Shown: positions 1 to 12,300 of the stretch, one piece after another
Numbering within the stretch: position 1 is the stretch's first letter
How the letters are laid out: every line of letters begins with the position of its first letter
Origin: Odontocerum albicorne
Lineage: Eukaryota > Arthropoda > Insecta > Trichoptera > Odontoceridae
Reading direction: 5' to 3'
NCBI GenBank assembly: GCA_949825065.1
Contig: OX463864.1
Location: 13,095,327-13,159,326 of the forward strand
Length of the DNA stretch: 64,000 bases
Notes under the pieces: model-generated
Seen by the model: only the letters and a program-made list of their open reading frames with translations
The model's database searches: none
Told to the model about the DNA's origin: nothing
Position numbers and translations under genes: made by a program

Positions 1-109
1 TGATAATTGTTATAAAATATTATTTTTAAGTAGTTTATAATATTTAAAATTTATAAAAAGTATTTATGGTTCAATCAACTTGTCTATAAGGCCAAAAAAA
101 GATTTTTAA

Positions 110-314
110 AGACATTTCCCTAGCGGCGATTTCTTTAAACTAAGGATGTTTCCGAAGATTGCCGGAAAAAGCCGAACGACAGTAGCTTCGGTTTGATATC
201 AGCTGAATTATTCGGCTTTAGTGCCCTGTCTGGGCCATACGTAGTTTCTGGGTCGGCCATTACGCCTCAACATTACACGTTTGTCTTTATTTAGTAAAAT
301 ATTTTAGAATATAA
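110..314 (+). promoter_or_regulatory. MED26: Probable MED26 core promoter and 5' UTR
   Basis: This 200-base stretch is clearly richer in CG dinucleotides than the AT-rich DNA on both sides and ends at the MED26 start codon at 315. No canonical TATA box stands out at a convincing distance, so a TATA-less housekeeping-type promoter is inferred. The exact transcription start cannot be read from sequence. Bases 1-109 are AT-rich with nothing recognisable. Confidence 0.5.
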
Positions 315-377
315 ATGAGTAACACCGCTCATGACCTAACATACCGACTCCTGAATGCTTTGGATAGGGATTACAAT
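315..377 (+). CDS. MED26: MED26 exon 1 (start codon)
   Basis: Twenty-one codons beginning MSNTAHDLTYRLL and ending DRDYN directly before a consensus GTAAGT donor at 378. The sequence matches the first helix of the MED26 N-terminal domain (LxxALDxxYN). The ATG is the only plausible start in this frame. The following intron is 10307 bases. Confidence 0.9.
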
Positions 378-3300
378 GTAAGTGTGTGCCATTTTTAAGC
401 ATATTTTAGAGAATTGTGTATTTTATTCCATAACAGCTCGTCAATGTGAGTCGAACCTATCTACATGGACAGTTGGTATATTCAATATATTTTTTATTTA
501 TTTATATTTTCTTGTTATATATAGCGTTATGCCAGAGGCATATCATTCCAGGTGTTGTTATATTATTTAAACAGTGTTTTACAGTGTGTATGGACAAACT
601 GAAGTGTAAAATGTGATGCCACATTAGTTGGTGTAGAGCTGTCATCGCGACCAACGGCGAGTTTTGCTCTCGGCAACCTATGAAATTACGAATATTCACC
701 CTAATTTTGTGCGCGATAAAGAAATATTTGTTTATTATAAGGGTGGTTAACCTTAAAATCCATTATTGTGTAAAACGAATGCTTCAACAGTGACCTTACA
801 GCATGATGTCTGGTTAGGATAGTGTATGATGGTGTAAATTACTTTATTTCAGTGCTTTTTACCATTTTTGGCAGTGCAAAAACCACAAGGTAGTCTTTTC
901 ATATCAGATTCCTTCAATTGATCATATTTTTACATTTTTTCTTCAATCTTTTGAACATAACCTGTCATTTATATTTATGGCTGGACATACCAAGGAATCC
1001 CCATTATTTTAGTGTTTTAGTTTTTTATACTAATCAATTACTTATACCAAGGTTTTGTTTTTGATGTAGAAACCATTAGATTGAAATATAATAAAAGCAG
1101 TTATCATTCCAACAAACATAACCTTTTATCCATACTTTTCCGAGGAACATCCTTCAGTAATGTCTATTTAACAACTATAAAATGTGTGTTTTCATTATGT
1201 TTTCACTGATTTTTGATTACTTAATAATATTTGTGTCTCATATAATTTAAATTTACTTATTTTAATACTTAAATATATCATGATGATGTCAATATGTTCA
1301 TTTTTACACTTCAAGCTATATTTTTCAACACTTTGTATTAAATCTGACATAGAAAAATTCTAAATCAAGTTTCATGTAATTAAATTGTGAATTATGGTAA
1401 TAATATAATAATGGACTGTGAAAATAGGATTTATTGAAGATTTCGTTTTCTTTGGGAAAATAAATAAATGACAAAAATAGTTTTTTTGTTATTTATGTCT
1501 TCTTTTAACCTTTTCTTAACACATTGATCGCCAATAGGATTTTCGTAAAATGTCCAAAAAATGTTATTACGTTTTTAGGGTTTTAATTTAATATAACCTA
1601 CCTATCACATTCATGAGTATATCTTTTAGAACCATGAAGATATCCTAAGGCCATATTGTAGTAAGATAGAGAAGGGCCATGTCAGCTAAGTTTAATAGTA
1701 GTTTAATACAGAGCGCGTAGCCAACGGACAGGTTGACACTCTGAAGTTAGGTATGCCATGTCAGCCACCGGTGGCCGACACGGCCCAATTGGAATGCATC
1801 GGTGTCGGCCACGGTGGCTGACACGGCGATTAACGTGTTAATTGCAAAATTTTTTGCTATCTTCAGAATATTCATCGTCACTGGTTTTATAGCATCCCAC
1901 GTTGTTTCTTAGCCTTGTATTATATTTTTTCATCTGAAATTATCATGCTTTAAAACCTTGTTACGAAACATCACTATTTAAATATATTTACGCCTTGTAG
2001 ACTTGGTGTTATGGTTTAAAAGGGTGGTCCTATTTAGTTCTTCACTTAATTGGTCCCATGCATCGGAAATATTTTTCTTTCATGACTAAACTATGATTTT
2101 AGTTATTATAATCAAATCTGAAATGTTATTTATAGTTATGGCATTAACATTGTGGAAGTTTAAAGACATTGTAATTTGTTTAGTCAAACACTTTATTTCA
2201 CTTTATATAAAGTGGAATAGAATAAACAGTGTTGGACTAAACAAATCATAATATCTAAAATGTAGTCGATGTATACATTTCTTCTTCTGTTTTTTCTATA
2301 ATTATTTCTTGCTCATGTGCCATGTTATTATAAAATCTCCAAAAAAATATCTTGATATTCATAACAAAAAAAAAAAATATGTTCACAAAATTCAAATTCT
2401 CAACATGCGTACATACAAGCCTTTTGATGTAATTTTTTGGGGCAGATAGGGAATATCAAGTGCTAGACTTGACTTCTCGAGGTGACGTCTTCTATCAGAA
2501 GCTGGCCACTATCATGACAATCTTGTTCACTGCAGCCCGGAACAACTCGGTAGAATGTCACCCAGAGTTCTTAAACTAAGGGATGTGGTGTCTTCCTTTG
2601 CCTCGTTTGCCATTTATTTTTTCCTGGATGTTATAATGTACCTTGAATTATGTAACTTGCGAACCTTAACAGCTGTCGGTCCTTTTACATACAAGCAAGT
2701 ACTTCCACATTTGTAATAATCTCTAAAGACTCTTTTCTACATGATGTTTCCTTATTCAGTATTCATCTATAGAGGAGAGTTGAGTAGATGTAACTCCAAA
2801 CCATATACATCCTAAATTCAAAACTCATGTCTTGACTTGTTAAAAAGGCTTTATTCTAATGAAAGCACTTCTCACTCTCTCTATCCTTGACCACCTATCT
2901 CTACCTATATTTTATCTCTATAACTACTTTGAATTAGTTGGTCTAGTCATATTTTTCTCAGTGTCCCTTTATCTCCTTCGCTACATTCACATTACAGATT
3001 TCGGTTGATAAAAGTACAAATTGCCAAATTGAAAGTAGAATAACCTCTAGACTATAGTTTCCCAAATTGTTTCGCCCCGTAGACCACTTGCCGATTTTTT
3101 TGTTTTCCGTAGACCCCTTCCCTGCCTAATATTGAATTTTCCTAAACTTACTAACTTCATTTGTGTTTTTGACAGCTGACACAGTGCTGTTCACCTTGAT
3201 AAGGTTTTTTTGTAGAGTGGACAATTGTAAAAAAAGAAAAACATGAACAATTTTTATTCATATCTTTATTGAGAAGACACAAAATGCAAGTAAATATTTG

Positions 3301-6300
3301 GCTTTGGAACGAAACAAATCAAAACCTAGTAAAATTCTTACATAAAATTAATACACAAACGATACTGTTAATGAGAGGGATGAACCTGATGCTCTGATAG
3401 CAATGATTCAATATTTGGCTTCAAATTAGTGAGGTATAGTCTTAAATCTCCACGTTCAGTGATTTGCGTTCGATTTCTTTATACAAGTATTTTCTGTCTA
3501 ATATAAGTATTATGTACACACAATCTATGTTAAGTAGACATTTAAGGAACACCTAAATATTGATGATGATCTGCTTAAATGGGATTCGCTCACGTGGACC
3601 ACCATTTACATCTCGTGTACCCCCATTTTCTTTTCTCGCTGACATAGATCCCCTGCAAGTCGAAATCGACCTTTGGAGGTCCATATAGATCACTTTGGGA
3701 ATCTTTGCTCTAGACTCTGGAGGACCATCAGTAATTTCCTGTGATGACCAAGCAGGCGTGCTAGCCTGTCTTAAGGGCTTACAATCTCACATAGTTTCTT
3801 ATTTTCTTGACACGACTGATTCAAGCTAATCGACTGGTGATTAGGTCATTGTTGTAGAAAGATGTTAAAAAAGGGCAGGAACCCTTCAACTCATTGCTTC
3901 TTTGTCTCCACGTATCAACTGCCAGTTATTATTGGTCTCAGGTCACTCTGCTCCGTGCAGGATGAAAGGCTTCACCATAATTTTGTTAGTCTTTCTACTT
4001 GAATTCATTGTGCCTTTTTGAAATGAATACTTTCACACGTCTCTTTCTGAATGCTGTAGCAAATGGGTGCCCCAGTGTTCTATTCCTGGGGGATCCACTT
4101 CCGGACTGCTTTTATTCTTAGACCATTTTACATTTGAATTTATGTCTAGGAAGTTTAATCTCCTTGCTATCAGAATTTCCGATTTGGTTTCAAGACCGTG
4201 CTTGCTGAAGTGTACATAATAAACCAATAGACATACAGGTATCTTCCATCTACAAAACGGCTGATAATCTTACTGGACCACGAGGAATAACTTATCATAT
4301 CGTAACTCCTTTTTTTATCATACATTTTATTTAATGTGTTGGGACTATAAATTTTTTTTATTATACGAGGCATATCCAGAAACTAAGTGTACTGAATTTT
4401 TGTAGGTTACAATTTTTTTTATTTAAACAAAAAAATTACGTGGTTACCGTAGTACATATGTAAGCTATTTTTCGTCATAGTCGCCATTCCTCTCAATGCA
4501 GGTGGTGAAGCGGGGTATCAACTTTTTGATGCCTTCCTCGAAGTAATTTCCCGCCAACCCCTCCGTTCACTTCTCCACCTCCTCCTTTAGCTCCTCGTCA
4601 GTTGAAAACCTTTTTCCACCCATGTACAGCTTCAGGGAGGTAAAGAGATAATAATCTGAAGGTGCTAGGTCAGGGGAATGCGCGGGATGGTTCAGGACAT
4701 CCCATTTAAACGAGGCGAGAAGTTCCTTCGTGGCGTTGGCCGTGTGTGGTCTGGCATTGTCATGCAGCAGGCAGACTCCCTTTGTCAGCATGCCTCTCCT
4801 CTTGTTCTGAATCGCCCTCCGCAATTTTTTTAGGGTCTCACAGTATCTTGCAGAGTTGATGGTCTCCCCTTGAGGCATATATTCAATTAAAATTATGCCT
4901 TGACAGTCCCAAAACACGGATGGCATGATTTTCTTGGCTGAAATTGTGGTTTTGAACTTTTTGGCGGAGGGTGAAGAGGTGTGACGTCACTGTTGAGACT
5001 GCCTTTTGGTTTCAGGCGGGTAGTGTTCAACCCAAGTTTCATCTCCAGTAACGATGGAGCGGAGAAATTCATCTCCATGGAGTTTGCAGCGCCTCAAAAA
5101 CTCTTGCCTTTTTACAAAATTTCGCACTTGGCGGGAGATTGGGTTGACATTTTTCACTAAACGTGTTGTCGCATTGACACTTCTCAGCGTACTGACCTCG
5201 AACCGGTCTCGTTGCGGAGGGGAAGGGTCAGGCTACACGGAAGTGTAGCCAACATGTCGAAAATAAAATCCACCCGGTCGTGAGAGCCTCAGTACACTTA
5301 CTTTGTGGATTCGCCTCGTATTAGGTGTTAACATAAGTTGTGTCTGTTTTTTTTCAAATTTAAAAATGAGCACCAAAAGTAAAACAAAATGGTAAAGATT
5401 ATACGTCATTCGAAAGAAAATTTTCTGATCTACAAGATATTGTATTTGCTTTTACGTTACATATATTATTTTATTTGATTACAAGCCTTCAAAATTTGAA
5501 TGGCAAGTAGACGAAAGTGAGCATTTTCGACACCTCCTGTTCACGTTCAATCGAGGGAATAAAGCTGCCAAAGCTGCTCGCGATATTTGCGAAGTGTATG
5601 GTGAAGATGCTATGAATGAAAGGACAGCTCGTCGATGGTTTTTGCATTTCAAAGACGGTAATTTCGACCAGAAAGACATGGAACGTTTCGGACGACCAGT
5701 GGACTTCGATGAGGACCGCTTGAACCATATTATTCATGAAGATCCCCTTCAAACCGCCGTAGAATTGGCTGAGCAGATGAATTGTAGTCACATGACTGTA
5801 TACCGCCATCTTAAATCAATGGGAAAAGTCTAGAAGTTCGGCGCTTGGGTTACACATGTTTTGAGTGAAAACAATAAAAATCAATTGTCGAACGTTGAAT
5901 GCGAACAGAAAGAGGTGTCGAAAATGCTCGCTTTCGTCTACTTGACATTCCAATTTGAAGGCTTGTAATCAAATAAAATAATATATGTAACTTAAAAACA
6001 AACACAATATCTTGTAGAGCAGAAAATTTTCTTTCGAATGACGTGTAACATTTACCCTTTTGTTTTACTTTTGGTGCTCATTTTTAAATTTGAAAAAACC
6101 GGACACAACTTATGTTAACATCCAATACATGTCTAATGCTTTGTTTCAAAATATAATTCTTCCATCATGCTCAAATTTAGTTTCAATACACCGAAAAGCA
6201 CTGCTGGATTTACATCCTCAACTCGAAGACTATTTCCATTTACAAACATTGGTGAAAAAAGAAAAATAATCGATTTAAATTGGCAAATTAATATTCACCT

Positions 6301-9300
6301 TTCTGGCAATGATCCAACTGTAATTGTTTGAAAATGTGAACAAATTGCTGTGTGTCTGAAAAATGCTGCTATCCTCTGGCAAAATACAACTTCTTTGTTT
6401 GAATCAAACCTCTTGTATTTAACATGTGCGTTTAAAAATTTATATTTTCTGGTCTTTTTCCATTTTTTGTTACGAGATACAGTTATAAAAACAATGTGAA
6501 ACACGGTATTGTGTTATGTGTTCAGGATCCAACACACTAGGCAATTGCTCATGTCTTGTTGGCCTTCCTTGAATTAATATTTTCATTTCAATATATGATA
6601 CTGGTCCATATTACATACATACCAACACGCCATTTCCACTGGTTGCCTCAAGTCTTCTATTCAGTTTTATCCTTGACATTCAATCACTGGCAAATTTGAG
6701 ATTTTTTTTATTGACTGATTTCATCTGGAATAAAAGTGGGTCTAAAATTATTAATTTTGTACGTAAGTAAGAAGATCAGCCAGAATTCTTCTTATGCTGC
6801 TAGACAATGCCGAGAATATATCCACAGTGTCACTCAGTAGTTTAAATATCTCTATACCACATGTAACTGAGTATTTCACCGTGATATTTGTTCTATAAGT
6901 TGGTATGTAGAATAAGGTGTGATTTCTTGCACGGCTGTATTTATCAAAGATATACATATAAACTAAGTGTTTCTAGTATCGTGGCACAATTAAAACTACC
7001 TTTAAGAACCTTCAGCAGGAATAATATCATGATGGATTCTTGCCTTCTTGTTTCGAGGCTTTAATTAAACATCGTTAGTAATTCAAAATTATGCGTTTAT
7101 TTAGACCGAAACATCTCGATGCTTCTTTCTTCATTTTATGCTCTTCTTTCACGTGGCACCTTTCAATATATCCACATTAGTAATTCAGACATTGATGAAC
7201 GAAACCGAGAGACAATATTATCTTTTGTCTCAGATATCAATCATTCAGGTTTAGAATCACTTAACCTCTAAGCGAGTGAGATTTTCTAAGTAAAATAAAA
7301 AATTGATTTTGTTAGTAATATAAATAAGGTAATTGCGGCCGCCATATACAAAATAATTGAATAGATAAAAACATTTGAGCCATGTCCGTTTTATGGATAA
7401 ATTCATGTATTCAGGAATAAAAAAATTGGACGTACCGTGTACGTCCATACTCTCTTGAGGTAAAAATTCGCTCGCCGTACAGCGATACTCGTTTAGATGT
7501 TAAGTAGGCACGGAACTCGCCGTTTGTCAACTATACTTCCGCACATGAAGAAACGGCAAAACTTGCATAATATTCTACTAGTGTTATCAGATGAATTATT
7601 TTAACGTGATGTAACTCTTTTTTTGGGTACCATCGAGAATCTAACTCGAAATCCCTTTGTAGAAGTCGAGCATCTTACCCACTAGGCCACGGAGATCGTC
7701 ATCTTAGGCATACTGAATCTTTCAATTTATTTTTGTACTCAAAAAAAATTTTTTGCTATCGTAAACAAAAACAAATCCAATTATTGTCACTTAATGTATG
7801 TTGACTCTTGAAAGGAACTAAATCATCTGGTTTATAAATGGAAATTTATAAGAAACTATAATAGCTGAAATGGAAATAGTTTTACATACACAATTGATAT
7901 AATAAAAATGTAATAAAAATGTCTCAGAATAATTTCACCGTCCATTGCAATTATGGTGCAATATAGAAAACTGATTGACCAAAATATAAATAATTGACAT
8001 TTTTCTCAAGGAGGAAATAAAATATCTGATATTTAAAATTGCTTATGTCACTTGCGTTTTAATCATCTTTTTCTGTATGCTGTATATATTATCAGATTGT
8101 TTTTTTTTAAATTTTTTTTCATTCATAATCATTTAATATATAACAGTCATGCAATCAGAAGTGGCAAATAGATTCATACATGTCCGATGAATGTTACATT
8201 TCTTCTTTCTTCCTGGAACTTTTTCACTTGTAGATCGATTGTTAAATTTTTGAAGCTTCATCAGCTGACACTTAAAATGGTCTAAAATTGAAATAAAAAA
8301 AAAAAAAGCAGTGTTATTATATTGCCTCATATAATTGCATTACGACTTGAATTTGATGGCACAAATCCTCCTAGTTTGGGTGAATTGCCTATTAAAATTA
8401 ATAAATTATCAGAGAGAAAAGATCTCTAAACTTTTCTATCTAAGCACACAACTTTCGTCTCCTCCACATTCATATATTCTTCTATTATTTATACTTCTCC
8501 ATTTTACCTTTCAAAATCTTGACCACTCGGTCCAGCCATGTTTTCTTCGTTCTATGTCTTCCATGCACACCTTGCATTTCTTACTTGTACATTCGCTTAG
8601 TCATTCATTCTTTCCACATTTTCAAACCATCTTGAAGCTCCTTTCTTCATCTTAACACATCTTGAATTTGACATAAGTATAATTACTGCTATGGAGATAT
8701 GGACACTAAAGAAAAATTTTGGTGTGCCAATGTATGGAAAAAATCAGAGTGAATGCATCAGAACTGAATGCATGGATCAAGTGTTACTATTGTATTCCAC
8801 TTTCATTGTATATAGTACGACTTGTCAAGTTTATTGTGATGTGGCAATATCTTCCAATCAACCATAAAAATGTTAACGAAGCCTTAAGTGAAGTCACACT
8901 GAAAATATTTTTGATTAAATCTAATCTACAACAGAACATGCTTCTATTGACGACCTCCGTGGTCTTGTTGCTAAAGACAGCTGTCTTTTTACCCGGAGGT
9001 TTTACAGGTTCAATTTCCATTAGTATCCAGATTTTTTTTAAACTCATACCAGTATGGTTTTTACTTGTTAAATATACCGTTATGGTTGCTTGAAAGAGAT
9101 TTCCAAATAGCAATAAACTGGTCAGGTTGTACTATATACAATGAAAGAGTAATACAATATTATGTGAACTTAAAACTGATGTGTTGAATAAGATGAAGGA
9201 TGGCACTCTGAGATGGATTGCCCATGTAAATCGAAGTAATTAAGAAATACTAAGAAAACAAATATACAGTGCAAATGCGAATGGAAGGCGTGGTAGAGGA

Positions 9301-12300
9301 AGACCAAGGAATTTTTAGTTGGATCAAGTGAAGGAAATGTAAATAGTCAGAGAAATCGTAGGAGGTGTATAGATGTGAAAGAGGCAAAGGACTTGTGGGG
9401 AGATAGGAAAGTCTTGCGCTCTGTTCTCTCTACCTATTCTGACAGTGATATAATGTGGCATGATGGTATGTGCGTAATTCAGGTAAACTGATACTTGGTC
9501 TGAACCAGCTGGAAATTAAACCCAGGATGCTTAGTAAGCAAATTTATCTGCCAACCACTAGTCCCAAACCAAAATATAAGAAATCATCAAATAGATTATT
9601 TCCTACAGTGAATTAAAATGCACAATTTCATTTTAGAAATGTGCTTATTATTCTGTCTACGGATGCCTCTAGCTAGTTGAATTTATGAGATGCCTGTTTC
9701 CAGTCATCAGGCGTCGCATACAAGCTCAACGATTCACGGAGACAATCCTTATATAATATCTTTATCTCTGACTTTCAACGTTTCGCTCGCTCAGTACTTC
9801 CCCGTACAGAATACATTTTGGGAATCTGTACGTTTCAATATGTTTTAAACACACTGCAGTAGACAGAGCCAAATGGCGTAAAAGTGTTAACATACTAGTA
9901 ATCAGGCACTTAATGGTGAAAGAAGACGCAGCCAAGCTACAAATACTGAAGCTCCTTGCTCTCTAAGACGAGATTAAAGGGTCTTTCAAATTGAGCGGTT
10001 TTTAGTTCTAATTTTTTAAATTCTTGAATAAAACACAATTTGCTTTGATTTCACAAAACTTTTTATTGGTCATTGAAGTATAATGTATGACATTTAAACA
10101 CAAAAAACAATATCCGCCAAATGTCCACCTTTTGCAGCTCCACAGGTGTATACGCGAATAATTTCGTCCTTCAGCTCAGGATTTGAACGGGGGTCATTCT
10201 TATAGACCTGGCTTTTCACTTAATCTCAGAGAAAATACTCCAATGGTGTCGGATCACGTGATCTTGGTGGCCAATTAACATCACAGTTTCCGGAGATTAT
10301 CATACATAAAATAATTCAACAATTTGAACGCGTCGTTTTATTGTATACGACTCCATTTTTATAAATGTCATACATTACACTTATTAAATGTCACAAGACC
10401 CAGGCAAATTCGTGATACCATCTGTTTTATCCAAGAATTTAAAAAACTGCTCAATTTGAAAGACCTATCTATCACAAATTGGCTTACATGGTTATCTGGT
10501 GGCACCAACATCAAGTATCCCTGTCCCTCACTTTGTAATGTTGCTTTCTATAATTCTCATCACAGGTGATGGCCATTCATCATTCAACACACTTTTCAGT
10601 TATATTTCGTGACAAAAGAGAATAATTAACTTCAATAGTAGGATTAATGCTGATATATATTGAATTTATTTTTTATTTTTCCAGGTTGTTGACATGTGCG
10701 CAATTAGCGAGATCATATCTGTGTTGGAAAACATTAATATTACAAAAGAACTGCTGGAGGTAAGGATATTACGATTTTTATAACGATTAACCACTTAACA
10801 CTAGGATTTTTAACACGCGACGTAACAAAATGAACTGTGACGAACGAATAAATTCTATACGAAAATATATTCCGTTCGGAGAAAACAAGTTGAAACAAGA
10901 TCTGCCCAAACGACGCTCTGAAGAAACACTCCCAACAAGTCGAAACAAAATTTGCCCGAACGAGGCTTGGGCTCATCAGTATAAAAAGAAACTTTGTGCC
11001 AGAGTCCCGCTCGGGCAAAACTGTCATGTGTTTAATAAATAATATTAAGGAATATGTATCAATACGATGGATCAAAGATTTCAAACAGTAACGTCTTATT
11101 ATACAACCTCTTTGATCTATCAGTCGTATAAGGTCTTTCGGAGTGTTGTACCACATGGTTCGAGTTATGATGCTGACGTTTTGAAAACATTGCAGTTTCT
11201 ATCTTTAGGGCTTGTTTTTAGTCAACTTTGCCATAAGTGGATGCGCGCCGGATACCGCTTGGCCGGTATCGAAGTCTTAACCATAATGTGAGGTCTATCC
11301 CACCACGGGAGAACAAGCGTGCAACTTCTACAAAGGTTGAAGTTGTTGTTTATTTATTTATGACCTGATTGGACAGATACCTGTCACCCAAACCGAGGGT
11401 TATGGGCTGGATACCTGTTGGTACTCTGATTTTTTTAAAAAGGGTTCCAGTCTACTTTTCACTGAAGGCTTTGCTAAACACCTTTTTGACTGGTTAGAAG
11501 AGATTGTCTCATAGCAATAAACCCATCAATGTAATATAATTACTCCAGACCTGGCAAAAGCAAAATATATGTGTCTTTGTAGAAAGAAATGGATATCTGT
11601 TCTCTTTTGCCTACCCCAGTACTGACGTAATTTAATCGCAATCCGATTTTCCAAATTATTAATTTCCTTCACATGCGTATGTTCCATCATTGGCATGTTT
11701 TAAAAAGCGACTGAAAAAACTCTTAATTTCAAATCAGTAATATAAATAAATAAATATAGGTTTATTGATGGCAACATAGTATGTACATATATAAATACAT
11801 TCCGATATCGCACATATATCTCAAGATAAATAGCACAAAATACATTTCAAAGAGAAGCTATCAAAAGGTCTGGGCTCATCTCATAACATCCCTCTGATCG
11901 AGATACACCTCACCAATATAAAGCGAACCCAGTCGCGAGGACATCAGATGTTTTTCAGCTCACATCTTTGTTTCAACTCATAACGTGTTTGATTCCTGAT
12001 TTTTATTTTTGTTCTCCACCATCCCTTCATTTTCGTTTCATTGATGATATCTCAATTTTATTTTTACTATGTATATTATATTATTCGTGAATTTTGTCAA
12101 GGTGAATAATTATTTGTATATTTTTTTGCCACCGTGTGACTTTCTTTATTTACTTTTATCTTGTTGGTTGGAAGAGATTGCCACCTACTAATAAGCCCGC
12201 CAGATATTTTACTGTAAAAGTGTTAAATAAATAAATGTTCCAGGAATGGTGCACATTGTGAGATACATGACTGATGTGTCGTCTTAATATTTTCAGACCA

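Noticed and set aside
382..570. Small open frame after MED26 exon 1
   Set aside because: It lies in intron 1 beyond a consensus donor, is AT-rich and hydrophobic by composition, and matches no family.
8719..9093. 124-codon open frame on the + strand
   Set aside because: It overlaps a SINE insertion and has no coding features beyond length.
10797..11290. Possible piggyBac transposon in intron 2
   Set aside because: TTAACAC-like motifs occur on the left, but no inverse right end with TTAA was found and the open frames show no transposase motif.
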